A DNA stretch of 64,000 nt from CAVQLX01 sp963811605 (GTDB taxonomy: Bacteria > Desulfobacterota > Binatia > DP-6), in contig CAWESA010000010.1 of assembly GCA_963811605.1 (NCBI GenBank), positions 1,116,001 through 1,180,000 of the forward strand. The letters run 5' to 3'. The notes beneath the pieces were generated by a model. The model did not search any database, was not told the origin of the DNA, and worked only from the letters and a program-made list of their open reading frames with translations. How positions within the stretch are numbered: the first letter of the stretch is position 1; every line of letters begins with the position of its first letter. Both the position numbers and the translations under genes were made by a program. Positions 16,421 to 24,616 of this stretch are shown here, in pieces.

Positions 16421-17862
16421 GGCCTTCCCGCCCGGCATCCCGTTCGCCTGGCAGCGCTGGGCGCACGTGCCGCTGGCGGTGATCGGGCTCTGGTGGGCCC
16501 GGCCCGCCGCGTGGCCGCGCTACCTGGCGGTCACCGCCATCCTCGCGCTGGAATGGCCGTTCTGCATCCGGCTGACCCAGGGGGTCGAGGTCTACATGCC
16601 GGTCATGTGGACCAGCGCTGCCTCCGCCTACGTGATCGGCCCCGCCATCCTGCCGGTCTTCTGGGTGGCGGCGCCGATCGGCTTCGCGCTCATCGTCCTG
16701 CTGGATGGCGCCGGGCTGGTGCCGGCGGTCGGCCTGGCCGCCGAGTCCGCCAAGCGCTACCGCGGCGAACCCTTCGATCCCGACAGCGTCGGCGACGGGG
16801 ACATCCGGCATTCCCTCGCGCTCAGCGAGCACGCCGTTCGCGTCGTGCTGATCGCCGCCTGCCGGGCCGCGGCGCTGCCCCTGCCGGCCATCATCCTGAT
16901 CGCGGAGACGCTGACGGTGGCGTGGCGACACATGGCACCCGTTCCCGGTCGGATGGCGCCGGCACGCACGTGGGCGCGCACGGCCCAGGCCCTGGGACCG
17001 GACATGCCGCTGGCGACGCAGCTACTCCAGGGCGTCATGGTGGGCTACCTCGTCGTCGCCTGGGAGCGCAGCGGTCTCGCGGGCTTCGCCGCCGCGAGCC
17101 TGTCCACGCTGCCGCTGCACGCCATCCTGAAGCGGCTCAACGACACGCGGCTGGAAAGCGAACGCCGGCGGGCGGACCTGCTCGCCGCGCACGACGAGCT
17201 CGAGCGTCGCCAGCGGCTGGCGACCATCGGACAGACGGCGGCCACGGTGTTCCACCAGGTGTCGCGTCACCACGGCGCCATCGGCATGTACGCCCACCTG
17301 CTGGGGCGCGGCAGCGAACCCGAGCGCGGCGCGCACGCACGCGGCCCGCATCCTGGCCAGCGTGGACGAGGCCAATCGCGTCATCGAGGAGCTGCTGCGC
17401 TTCGGACAGGACCGCGCCCTGAACCTCTATCCTCACGCCGTGCGCGAGCTGCTGGCGGAGTGCATCGCCGACTGCGCCCCCCGCGCCGCCGCGCGCGAGG
17501 TCACGGTCGTGCTCGGCCCCGCACCGGAGATCGCCGTCTCGCTCGACAAGCACAAGGTGCGGCAGGCCGTCGGCAATCTCCTCGACAATGCCATCGCGGC
17601 CTCCGGACCGGGCATGCGCGTGGAGGTCGAGAGCAGCGCGTCGAGCGGGACGCTGCGCATCGTCGTGCGCGATCACGGCGCCGGCATCTCGCCCGCCATT
17701 CGCGACCGGCTCTTCACTCCCTTCGCGACCACCAAGCCGGACGGGATCGGGCTCGGGCTCGTCCTCGCGCGCGAGCTCGTCCAGGCCCACGGCGGCACGC
17801 TCGAGTGGCATGCGGCCGATCCCGGCACGGCGTTCGTGGTCGAGCTGCCGCGCGCGGAGTGA
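16332..17862 (+). pseudogene. Second paralogous sensor histidine kinase, interrupted by a frameshift
   Basis: The first part (from ATG 16332, overlapping the regulator by 89 nt) matches the first kinase through its membrane region (RPAAWPRYLAVTAILALEWP) and its phosphoacceptor helix (VFHQVSRHHGAIGMYAHLL). The remainder lies in another frame and is complete: ILASVDEANRVIEELLRFG, N-box NLLDNAIAAS, G1 DHGAGIS, G2 GIGLGLVLAR, ending at 17862. The frames switch between about 17301 and 17341, in a GC-rich ACGCACGCG run. By comparison with the paralogue up to about nine residues are also missing there. Either the gene is broken, it makes two polypeptides, or the base calls are wrong. An in-frame ATG at 17362 could start the catalytic piece on its own. 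Confidence 0.75.
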
Positions 17863-17870
17863 GCTTTCCC

Positions 17871-17892
17871 CGTTGCCAGCCGGGGGGCAACG
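17871..17892 (+). terminator. Hairpin after the two-component genes
   Basis: A perfect 7-bp stem (CGTTGCC with GGCAACG) around an 8-nt loop lies 8 nt after the stop of the kinase reading frame and 15 nt before the ClC gene. There is no T-run, so if it terminates transcription it is not a classical intrinsic terminator; it could also affect translation of the ClC gene. Confidence 0.35.
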
Positions 17893-17907
17893 CGCCATCG
17901 TGTGCGA

Positions 17908-19791
17908 ATGGCCGAAGACGACCTGGCCCACGCATCGACCACCGAGGGGCTGCCGGTCGCTCCGTCGATGGCAGCCGCCCTCGCGGCCGCGCGCGTACCT
18001 GCCCGCCCTGCGCTGGTGGATCGCCGCACGGTGCAGCTCTCGGGCCTGGCCATCCTGCTCGGGGTGGCGGCGAGCGTGGTGGCGCAGGCCCTGGTCGCGC
18101 TGATCGCCCTGGTCACCAATCTCGCCTTCTACGGCACGCTCTCGACCGTGTTCCGCGCGCCCGGCGGCACGCCGCTCGGCCCGCTGCTCATCGCCGTCCC
18201 CGTCGTCGGCGGCCTCGTGGTGGGCCTCTTGGCGCGCTTCGGATCGCCCGCCATCCGGGGTCACGGCATTCCCGAAGCCATGGAGCAGGTGCTCGTCAAC
18301 GAGAGCCGCATCGCGCCGCGGCTGACGCTGCTCAAGCCGTTGTCCGCCGCGATCGCGATCGGCACCGGTGGTCCCTTCGGCGCCGAGGGTCCGATCATCG
18401 CCACCGGCGGCGCGCTGGGCTCCCTGCTGGGTCAGCTGCTCGCGACGACCGCCAGCGAGCGCAAGATCCTGCTCGCGGCGGGCGCGGCGGCGGGCATGTC
18501 CGCGATCTTCGGCAGTCCGGTCTCGGCGGTCCTGCTCGCCGTCGAGCTGCTCCTGTTCGAATTCCGGGCGCGATCGCTCATCCCCGTCGCGCTTGCCAGC
18601 GTGGCCGCGGCCGGGATGCGCCACGCCTTCGTGGGCGGCGAGACCATGTTCCCGATGCCCGTCGTGGCCGAGCCGGGGCCGGGCGCGCTCGCGGTGTACG
18701 TCGCAGTGGGCGCGGCCATCGGCGTCGCGGCGGTCGCGGTCACCCGCCTGGTCTACGCCGTGGAGGACGCCTTCGAGCGCCTGCCCTTCCACTGGATGTG
18801 GGGTCCCGCGCTCGGCGGCCTGGCGGTCGGCCTGGTCGGCTTCGTCGAGCCCGCCACGCTGGGTGTCGGATACGACAACATCACCCGCATGCTGGGCGGC
18901 GAGATCGTCGGCACCGCCGTCCTGGCGCTCGCGCTGCTGAAGTTCGTGTCGTGGGCGATCGCGCTCGGCAGCGGCACTTCCGGCGGCACCCTGGCACCGC
19001 TGTTCACGATCGGCGGGGGCCTCGGCGCGGCGGGCGGCGCGGCCCTCGCGCTCCTGCTGCCACAGGCCGGCGTCGACCCGCGCATGGCAGCGCTCGTCGG
19101 CATGGCGGCCATGTTCGCCGGTGCCTCGCGCGCCCTGCTCGCCTCCGTCGTGTTCGCGTTCGAGACCACCCTGCAGGTGCACGGGCTCCTGCCGCTTCTC
19201 GGCGGCTGCACCGCCGCCTATCTCGTCTCGTGCCTCCTCATGCCGAACACCATCATGACGGAGAAGATCGTCCGCCGCGGCGTGCGCGTGCCGGCGGACT
19301 ACGCCGCCGACTTCATGGAGCGCGTCCTGGTGGGCGACGCGGCGAACGCGCCCGTGCTCAGCCTGCGCGCCGCCGACACGGTGGCGGCCGTGCGCAGGTG
19401 GTTCGCCGAGCGCGGCATGCGCGTCCAGCACCAGGGCTTCCCGGTCGTCTCCGCCGACGACGCCGTCGTCGGCGTGGTCACCCTCCGCAGCCTGCTCGAT
19501 CCCGCGGTGCCGGGCGATCGGCGCGTGCGCGACCTGGTGACCCGGCCGCTGGTCGTCGTCCATCCCGACAACACGCTACGCGAGGCGGCCGACCTGATGA
19601 TCCACGAGGGCATCGGGCGCCTCCCCGTGGTGGCGCGCGACGCCCCGTTCAGCGTCATCGGCATGCTCACGCGCAGCGACCTGCTCGCGGCGCAGCGCCG
19701 GCGGCTCGCCGAGGCACGGGACACGCGGCGCGTGCTTCGCTTCGGCCGGCGCGCTTCGCGCCCGGCCCGGCCGTCCGCCACCGGCTCGTGA
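17908..19791 (+). CDS. ClC-type chloride channel/transporter with C-terminal CBS pair
   Basis: A 627-residue ClC protein. The anion-pathway signatures are GHGIPEAME (variant of GSGIP), GTGGPFGAEGP with the gating glutamate retained, and GSGTSGGTLAPLF (GxFxP region). About ten to twelve hydrophobic segments fill residues 45-440. Two CBS domains follow (roughly 480-610; e.g. LVTRPLVVVHPDNTLREAADLM, GRLPVVAR), which in this family bind adenine nucleotides and gate the pore. The gating Glu suggests proton-coupled exchange is possible. The ATG at 17908 is preferred to the GTG two codons earlier. It converges on the ferritin-like gene, 59 nt away. Confidence 0.92.
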   Translation: MAEDDLAHASTTEGLPVAPSMAAALAAARVPARPALVDRRTVQLSGLAILLGVAASVVAQALVALIALVTNLAFYGTLSTVFRAPGGTPLGPLLIAVPVVGGLVVGLLARFGSPAIRGHGIPEAMEQVLVNESRIAPRLTLLKPLSAAIAIGTGGPFGAEGPIIATGGALGSLLGQLLATTASERKILLAAGAAAGMSAIFGSPVSAVLLAVELLLFEFRARSLIPVALASVAAAGMRHAFVGGETMFPMPVVAEPGPGALAVYVAVGAAIGVAAVAVTRLVYAVEDAFERLPFHWMWGPALGGLAVGLVGFVEPATLGVGYDNITRMLGGEIVGTAVLALALLKFVSWAIALGSGTSGGTLAPLFTIGGGLGAAGGAALALLLPQAGVDPRMAALVGMAAMFAGASRALLASVVFAFETTLQVHGLLPLLGGCTAAYLVSCLLMPNTIMTEKIVRRGVRVPADYAADFMERVLVGDAANAPVLSLRAADTVAAVRRWFAERGMRVQHQGFPVVSADDAVVGVVTLRSLLDPAVPGDRRVRDLVTRPLVVVHPDNTLREAADLMIHEGIGRLPVVARDAPFSVIGMLTRSDLLAAQRRRLAEARDTRRVLRFGRRASRPARPSATGS

Positions 19792-19850
19792 GGCCGCCCC
19801 GGGACTCGTTGCGGGGGGACGGGGCCGCTGTCCTCGCTCAGGGTCCTCGC

Positions 19851-20954
19851 CTAGTTCAGCTCGCCCAGCACCCAGGCGGCGGTGTCCTCGGGCAGATCGG
19901 GCACGCGGCGGAGGAACTCGTGGACGTCCTCGCCCACGATCCGGCTGCCGAGGTTGCCTTGCAGGAACTCGTGGAAGCGCGCCGCCACACGCTCGCTCAA
20001 GAGGCCGCAGCGGCGCAGCGTCGGGATCACGAATCCCTGCACCGGACCGAGGCGGCGCACCGTGGGCAGATCGCGCGCCAGCTCGTCGCGCTCGCGCTGC
20101 ATGCTGGCGAACAGCTCGGCGACATCGACCCCGGCCTCCTGCCAGCTCTCGAGCAGCGCCATGAACAGCCCCTGCTGGTTGCGGTTGTCGACCACCGTCT
20201 GGGCCGCCTCGAGTGCGAAGTCCTCCAGCTCGTCGCGCTCGCCGCGCGACAGCAGCGGCACGCAGCGCTCGACGTACTGCACCCCGTAGGCGTGATGGCG
20301 CGACTCGTCGCGCGCGACGTACGTGAGCAGGTCCTTCAGCAGCGGCTCCTGGGTGAGAACGCGCATCTCACGGAAGCTGTACAGCGCCAGTCCCTCGACC
20401 ACGATCTGCATGCCCACCAGCTTCTTGAGCCAGTCGCCGGTCTCCAGGGTGGCATCGAGGATACGCTTCAACGGCTCCGCGATCGGGCGCAAGCCGTCGA
20501 GCTTCTCGAGGTAGCGGGCGAACACCTCGACGTGGCGCGCCTCGTCCATCGTCTGGGTGGCGGCGTAGAACTTGGCATCGGTGTGCGGCACCGCGTTCAC
20601 CAGCTGCGCGGCCACCATCAGCGCGCCCTGCTCGCCGTGCAGGAAGTTGCTCAGCCGGAAGGCCGCCGTGCGGCGGGTGAGCTCGAGGCGAGTGTCCTCC
20701 GGCAGGCCCTGCCAGTACGAGTTGCGCTCGATGGGCACGGCACCGCCGCCGACCGGCGTGGTGGCGAACTTCTTGAGGTCGATCGGCCGATCCCAGTCGA
20801 TGTCGCGCTCCGCGACCCACTGCGCTTCCGCCGCCTTCACGTAGAGCCGCCGCAGCTCGTCCACCTCGGAGCCGTAGTTCCACTGGTAGACCACCTTCAT
20901 GGCGGTGCCCAGATCGGGCTCCTGGGTAGTGGTCGCGATGCTGAAATCGTTCAT
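19851..20954 (-). CDS. Ferritin-like di-iron oxygenase (R2/AurF-like)
   Basis: A 367-residue, mostly helical protein with a full set of carboxylate-bridged di-iron ligands: Glu in FLHGEQG, Glu/His in MDEARHVEVF, Glu in VVEGLALYSF and Glu/His in RDESRHHAYG. This pattern is that of ribonucleotide-reductase-R2-like oxygenases, including N-oxygenases and acyl desaturases. The substrate is not predictable. The start codon overlaps the stop of a FadR-type repressor gene as ATGA, so the two form an operon. The GntR regulator and its operator upstream imply induction by a small acid or acyl effector. No ferredoxin or reductase partner lies next to it. Confidence 0.78.
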   Translation of the reverse strand: MNDFSIATTTQEPDLGTAMKVVYQWNYGSEVDELRRLYVKAAEAQWVAERDIDWDRPIDLKKFATTPVGGGAVPIERNSYWQGLPEDTRLELTRRTAAFRLSNFLHGEQGALMVAAQLVNAVPHTDAKFYAATQTMDEARHVEVFARYLEKLDGLRPIAEPLKRILDATLETGDWLKKLVGMQIVVEGLALYSFREMRVLTQEPLLKDLLTYVARDESRHHAYGVQYVERCVPLLSRGERDELEDFALEAAQTVVDNRNQQGLFMALLESWQEAGVDVAELFASMQRERDELARDLPTVRRLGPVQGFVIPTLRRCGLLSERVAARFHEFLQGNLGSRIVGEDVHEFLRRVPDLPEDTAAWVLGELN

Positions 20955-21712
20955 CGGGAGGTTCCTTTCGCGGGGCGGCTCGTCGGCGCCATCGGTTCTG
21001 CATGCGGGTCGCCCGCCAGCCGGAGGAGTCGCTGGATGGCGTCGACCGCGTCCGCCGTGCGTCCGGTCTCGAGCGCGGCCAGGCCGGCGTCGATCACGGG
21101 GACGATGCTGCCGGGGTCTCGCCGCAGCCGGCGGCGCGCCTCCGCCAGCGGCGGCGAGGCCAGGAAGTCGCGCGTCCGGCGCGCCAGCATGCGCCACACA
21201 CGATTCGCGCTCATGTCGGCGAGGAGGACGATGAGCTCGCGCCACGAGGCGTAGCGCGCCTCGCGATCGCGACCGTCGTCGGCGATCGCGTCGCGCAGCC
21301 GGCGCAGCGCGGTCAGGTGCTCGGGCCGCTGGCGTGCGATCGCCGCCCGCGCCAGCTCGAGGAGGAGCGGCTGCAGCACCTCGCCCAGCTCGGCGAGCAG
21401 CGACGCGTCGACCCGGCCACCGTGGAAGATCATCGGGCCGAGAAGGTCGAGCGAGGCCTCCACCAGGGGGCGGACGGTGACGCCGTCGCCCTGCCGCACC
21501 TGCACCAGCCCGAGCCCCTCGAGCACCTTGATGGCCTCGCGCACCGACGTCCGGTTCACCCGGAACTCGGCCGCCAGCTCGCGCTCGGGAGGGAGCTTGC
21601 GGCCGGCCGGGAAGCGACCGTCGAGGATGGCGTCGCGCAGCTGCTCCGCCACCGCCTCGTGCAGGCGGCGCCGGGCGGGGGGACGGAAGGGCACGAGGGG
21701 GGCACCGGGCAC
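20951..21712 (-). CDS. FadR-subfamily GntR transcriptional repressor
   Basis: A winged-helix GntR regulator of about 253 residues. The DNA-binding domain has LRDAILDGRFPAGRKLPPER and FRVNRTSVREAIKVLEGLGL. The helical C-terminal FCD-type effector domain spans roughly residues 85-235. The open frame begins at a TTG at 21748, but that TTG is the first half of a TTGACA -35 box, so I place the start at GTG 21712; GTG 21694 is also possible. A perfect TGGT-N3-ACCA operator lies inside the promoter, so autoregulation is expected. It is co-transcribed with the di-iron oxygenase, its likely target. Confidence 0.88.
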   Translation of the reverse strand: MPGAPLVPFRPPARRRLHEAVAEQLRDAILDGRFPAGRKLPPERELAAEFRVNRTSVREAIKVLEGLGLVQVRQGDGVTVRPLVEASLDLLGPMIFHGGRVDASLLAELGEVLQPLLLELARAAIARQRPEHLTALRRLRDAIADDGRDREARYASWRELIVLLADMSANRVWRMLARRTRDFLASPPLAEARRRLRRDPGSIVPVIDAGLAALETGRTADAVDAIQRLLRLAGDPHAEPMAPTSRPAKGTSR

Positions 21713-21718
21713 TGATCG

Positions 21719-21748
21719 AGATATCCGATGGTCCAACCAATTTGTCAA
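21719..21748 (-). promoter_or_regulatory. Promoter of the gntR-oxygenase operon
   Basis: On the minus strand a consensus TTGACA (21748-21743) is separated by 18 nt from ATATCT (21724-21719), 6 nt before the GTG at 21712. Shifting by one base gives TATCTC with a 19-nt spacer. The spacer carries the operator listed separately. Confidence 0.55.
21729..21739 (-). promoter_or_regulatory. FadR-type operator TGGT-N3-ACCA
   Basis: The 11-bp element reads TGGTTGGACCA on the minus strand, with extra flanking matches (ATTGGT on one side). It fits the TNGTNNNACNA consensus of FadR-subfamily GntR repressors such as PdhR and LldR. It lies between the -35 and -10 boxes of the promoter of its own gntR gene, so a bound repressor would block polymerase. 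Confidence 0.7.
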
Positions 21749-21781
21749 CCCGTAACTCGTCCGCGCCCCACCGGCGCGGGC

Positions 21782-21985
21782 TCAGGTCAGGAGTCCGGCC
21801 GCGCGGAGGAGCGCCGACGCCGTGTCCTCGTCGTCGGGGTCGACCAGCAGCTCGGTGCCGCCGACCAGCGGCACCAGCAGGGCGTGCTCGTTGCGCACGA
21901 CGTATTCGACGCCCGCGGCATCGAGGATCGAGCGGGCGAGCGCGACATCGGCGGCGGTGGCGTTGGCGAGAAGCGGTCGAAGCAC
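21782..21985 (-). CDS. DUF2007 family putative signal-transducing protein
   Basis: A 67-residue protein matching the small DUF2007 family. ATAADVALARSILDAAGVEYVV and the closing ELLVDPDDEDTASALL segment are characteristic. It is a soluble alpha-beta domain resembling regulatory ACT/PII-like folds; its function is unknown. The start is a GTG at 21985 with a TAGGGG box 6 nt upstream and no Shine-Dalgarno sequence. It lies upstream of gntR on the same strand, but gntR has its own promoter. Confidence 0.78.
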   Translation of the reverse strand: MLRPLLANATAADVALARSILDAAGVEYVVRNEHALLVPLVGGTELLVDPDDEDTASALLRAAGLLT

Positions 21986-21991
21986 GACTCA

Positions 21992-22020
21992 CCCCTACCG
22001 TGCCTCGACCCGGGCGTCGA
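21992..22020 (-). promoter_or_regulatory. Putative promoter of the DUF2007 gene
   Basis: On the minus strand TCGACG (22020-22015), 17 nt and TAGGGG (21997-21992) are followed after 6 nt by the GTG start. The spacing is ideal and the -35 has four of six consensus bases. Confidence 0.4.
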
Positions 22021-22094
22021 CCATTGACCCCCCGGTGCGCCACGAGTACGTCGTTCCCGACGTGAGCACCCCGGAGGACGAGCGGTCCGAGTCG

Positions 22095-22742
22095 ATGGCG
22101 GTGCCGCTGATCCTCCTCGCCGTGCTCGCCGGCACGGCGCTCCTCGGCTACTCCGTGCGCAGCCATCTCGACATGGAGCTGTCGCCCGCCGGCGTGCAGC
22201 GGGGCGTCGCCCGCCTCGGGTGGTACGGCCCCCTGGTGTTCTTCGGTCTCGTCATGTTCCGCCAGTTCCTCGTCATCCCGTCATGGCTCCTGCTGCCCGC
22301 CGGCGGTCTGTGCTTCGGCACCGCGCTCGGCACCGCGCTCGGCGGCGGAGCCCTCGTGATCTCGGGCTGCATGAAGTTCGGCCTGGCGCGCTGGGCGGGC
22401 CGCGCCTGGTTTCGCCGCCACTTCGGCGCCCAGTTCGGCCGCTTCGAAGCGCACGTGGACCGGCTCGGGCCGCTGGTGATCGGTCTCTCCACCGCCCATC
22501 CGCTCGGCGTCCTCGCGCCGTTCCACTGGGGAGCCGGGCTGTCCTCCATCCCCTTTGCACCGTTCGCGCTCGCGATCGTGCTCGGGGCGCCGGTGCGGGC
22601 CTTCGCGTTCTCCGCCCTCGGCGCGACGATCGTCGATCCGACCACGCCCGAGTTCCGCATCGTGTGCCTCGTCCTGGCCGCCTTCATCCTGGTTCCCCTG
22701 GCCATCCCCGCGGTCCGGCGTCGCCTCTGGGCGCGGCCCTGA
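22095..22742 (+). CDS. TVP38/TMEM64 (VTT domain, DedA-related) membrane protein
   Basis: A 215-residue membrane protein with about five hydrophobic segments and the VTT/DedA core. Segments FRQFLVIPSWLLLPAGG and FGTALGTALGGGALVISG correspond to the conserved re-entrant loop region, and LSTAHPLGVLAPFHWGAG to the second conserved loop. Members of this superfamily act as lipid scramblases or flippases or transport undecaprenyl phosphate; which applies here is unknown. The ATG at 22095 was chosen because the hydrophobic region begins there; GTG 22035 would add a polar 20-residue tail. Confidence 0.82.
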   Translation: MAVPLILLAVLAGTALLGYSVRSHLDMELSPAGVQRGVARLGWYGPLVFFGLVMFRQFLVIPSWLLLPAGGLCFGTALGTALGGGALVISGCMKFGLARWAGRAWFRRHFGAQFGRFEAHVDRLGPLVIGLSTAHPLGVLAPFHWGAGLSSIPFAPFALAIVLGAPVRAFAFSALGATIVDPTTPEFRIVCLVLAAFILVPLAIPAVRRRLWARP

Positions 22743-22782
22743 CCGGGGTGCGCGCCCGCCGTGCGCGCGCTATCCTGACCGC

Positions 22783-23112
22783 GTGCCGACCCGCAGCTTC
22801 CGGCCCTCGCGCCGGCGGAAGGGCCCGCCCCCGGACGTCGATGCGCTGGTGCGCGAGGCCACGGAAGCGGCGCGGGCGCGCCAGCAGGGCTACCGGGAGC
22901 GCTCGCTGGCCCTGCACGGCTGGATCTGCGGCAAGTGCGCGCGCGAGTTCGACCGCTCGAATCTCCATCTGCTGACCGTCCACCATCGCGACGGCAACCA
23001 TCACAACAACCCGCCGGACGGCAGCAACTGGGAGAACCTCTGCGCCTACTGCCACGACGACGAGCACAGCCGCGGCGTGCTCGCCGAATACCTGTCGCGC
23101 AAGGACGACTGA
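22783..23112 (+). CDS. YajD family HNH nuclease
   Basis: A 109-residue protein with a CxxC (WICGKCAREFD) and an HNH core: LTVHHRDGNHHNNPPDGSN followed by LCAYCHDDEHSRG. These match the YajD type of HNH endonuclease, in which the Cys pairs hold zinc and the HNH residues bind the catalytic metal. The start is GTG 22783; a TATCCT box lies 6 nt upstream and there is no Shine-Dalgarno sequence. Its biological role is unknown. There is no adjacent restriction or toxin partner. Confidence 0.88.
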   Translation: MPTRSFRPSRRRKGPPPDVDALVREATEAARARQQGYRERSLALHGWICGKCAREFDRSNLHLLTVHHRDGNHHNNPPDGSNWENLCAYCHDDEHSRGVLAEYLSRKDD

Positions 23113-23119
23113 GCGGCGG

Positions 23120-24076
23120 CTAGCGCGCGACGGGGCGTGCGGCCAGCGCGCTGGAGGCGAGCACCACCAGCGCGATCCACACCAGATCGGCCAGCAGCAG
23201 GTGCACCAGCTGCACGGGCACCGGCGCCAGCCACCACATGTTCAGCAGCCCGACGCCGAGATTGAGCGCGAACAGCGCCACCACGGCCCGCGCCGCCCGC
23301 TGCACCCGCGACGTCCCGCGCCGCCGCACGGCGTGCAGGGCGGCCGCCACCACCAGGGCGCAGGCGATGAGCGCGAGCACCGGGTGCCACAGGCGCAAGC
23401 GCACGAACACGTGCGCGCTGTCCGAGAAGGTCTGCGCCTTGCCCTCGGCGAACGACGTCGCCGGAAAGAGCGTGTCGCCCAGCGCGGTGATCGCGCCGCT
23501 CACCCCGAGCACCAGCATGCCGGCGAGCGCCGTGCCGAGCGAGACGGCGAGCGCGCCCGCGCCGCCCAGGCGCGGCCGCTCGTCGCAGGTCGCCCACCAT
23601 GCGGTGAGCGTGAGCGCGCCGACCAGGAGGAAGGTGTTCACCAGGTGGCCGGAGATCCACCAGGCGCGCGCGGCCGAGGCGTCGTGCGCCACCAGCGACA
23701 GCAGCACGAGACCCGCCCCGATGAGCGCCTCGAGCACCATGAGGACGAGGGCCGCCAGCGCGATCCGGCGCACCGGATGACCCGGCGGGAAGTGGCGGCG
23801 CGCCCCGGCGGCCAGCCCGATCACCAGCAGCAGCGCCAGGCCGCTGGTGAGACGATGCCCCAGCTCGACCAGGGTCGCCATGGACGGCGAGCGCGGGACG
23901 ACCTCGCCATTGCACAGCGGCCAGTGGCTGCCGCATCCCGCGCCCGAGCCGCTGGCGCGCACGTAGGCGCCCCACAGGATGACCGCGAGGTTGGCGGCGA
24001 GCGTCGCCCACGCGAAGGTCGCGTAGCGCGGCACGCGCGTATCCGGGGCCGCGATCTCCTCCACGACGGCATCCAC
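23120..24076 (-). CDS. ctaA: Haem A synthase (COX15/CtaA family)
   Basis: A 318-residue integral membrane protein with eight hydrophobic segments in two similar halves. The four haem-ligand or active-site histidines are visible in ELGHRLTSG, GHLVNTFLL, RLWHPVLAL and VHLLLADLVW. The outer-loop Cys pair CGSHWPLC, used in redox activation in several CtaA proteins, is present. It converts haem O to haem A for aa3-type terminal oxidases, implying aerobic respiration. A GTG at 24076 is chosen; the longer frame adds an Arg/Cys-rich non-homologous leader. No ctaB or cox genes lie in the window. Confidence 0.9.
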   Translation of the reverse strand: MDAVVEEIAAPDTRVPRYATFAWATLAANLAVILWGAYVRASGSGAGCGSHWPLCNGEVVPRSPSMATLVELGHRLTSGLALLLVIGLAAGARRHFPPGHPVRRIALAALVLMVLEALIGAGLVLLSLVAHDASAARAWWISGHLVNTFLLVGALTLTAWWATCDERPRLGGAGALAVSLGTALAGMLVLGVSGAITALGDTLFPATSFAEGKAQTFSDSAHVFVRLRLWHPVLALIACALVVAAALHAVRRRGTSRVQRAARAVVALFALNLGVGLLNMWWLAPVPVQLVHLLLADLVWIALVVLASSALAARPVAR

Positions 24077-24229
24077 GCGCGGAGGGTAGCGGGTTCCTGC
24101 CCGGACGCAACGGCGACGCGCGCAGCCCGCAAGGCACGTGGGCACCGACGGATTCGAGGACGCCCGCCGTTCAAGGGGGTGAGCCGGACGGAATCAACCG
24201 GGCCGGCCTTGCGAAAGGAGATCGCTTCG

Positions 24230-24550
24230 ATGCAGGCCATCCGTTGGATCGCAGGAGCCCTGGCGCTCGCCGGCGCGACCGTCGTCGCCGCGCAGAACGT
24301 GGCCGACAATCCCGCCCGGGCGGAGCGCCAGGCGGCGCACGCCCAGGCGTTCACGCAGGCGGACGCCGACGGCAACGGCGCGCTCAGCCCCCAGGAGTTC
24401 GAGACCTACAAGACGCTGATCTCGCAGCTCCACAAGCGCGACTGGTTCACGAAGGCCGACGCCAACGGCGACGGCCAGGTCACCATGGACGAGCTGCAGG
24501 CCGCTCGCGCCATGCACAAGCACGGCTGCCACAAGGGACCGAACACCTGA
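24230..24550 (+). CDS. Exported EF-hand calcium-binding protein
   Basis: A 106-residue secreted protein. The first 21 residues are a signal peptide (cleavage near VAAQ). Two canonical EF-hand loops follow, DADGNGALSPQEF and DANGDGQVTMDEL, so it should bind Ca2+ in the periplasm. The C-terminus is His/Lys-rich with one Cys (HKHGCHKG). AAAGGAG about 10 nt before the ATG gives a good ribosome-binding site. A strong hairpin follows 19 nt after the stop, and then an ECF sigma operon on the same strand, so the protein may be linked to that envelope-stress circuit. Confidence 0.88.
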   Translation: MQAIRWIAGALALAGATVVAAQNVADNPARAERQAAHAQAFTQADADGNGALSPQEFETYKTLISQLHKRDWFTKADANGDGQVTMDELQAARAMHKHGCHKGPNT

Positions 24551-24569
24551 CCCACGCTGGATTCATCGC

Positions 24570-24600
24570 CGCGCCGGCGGCTACGATCGCCGCCGGCGCG
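24570..24600 (+). terminator. Strong hairpin between the EF-hand and sigma-factor genes
   Basis: A perfect 12-bp GC-rich stem (CGCGCCGGCGGC with GCCGCCGGCGCG) around a 7-nt loop lies between the EF-hand stop and the sigma-factor start at 24617. No T-run follows. It could end the EF-hand transcript or attenuate read-through into the sigma operon. Confidence 0.55.
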
Positions 24601-24616
24601 AGGCGGCCGCGCGGAG

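Noticed and set aside
16332..21254. A single 1640-codon open frame on the plus strand
   Set aside because: Only its first third is homologous to a kinase; the rest runs through the ClC gene in another frame and antisense to the oxygenase, with Arg/Gly-rich shadow composition.
21713..21748. TTG at 21748 as start of the gntR gene
   Set aside because: It coincides with a consensus TTGACA -35 box and an operator; the additional residues are not part of the GntR domain.
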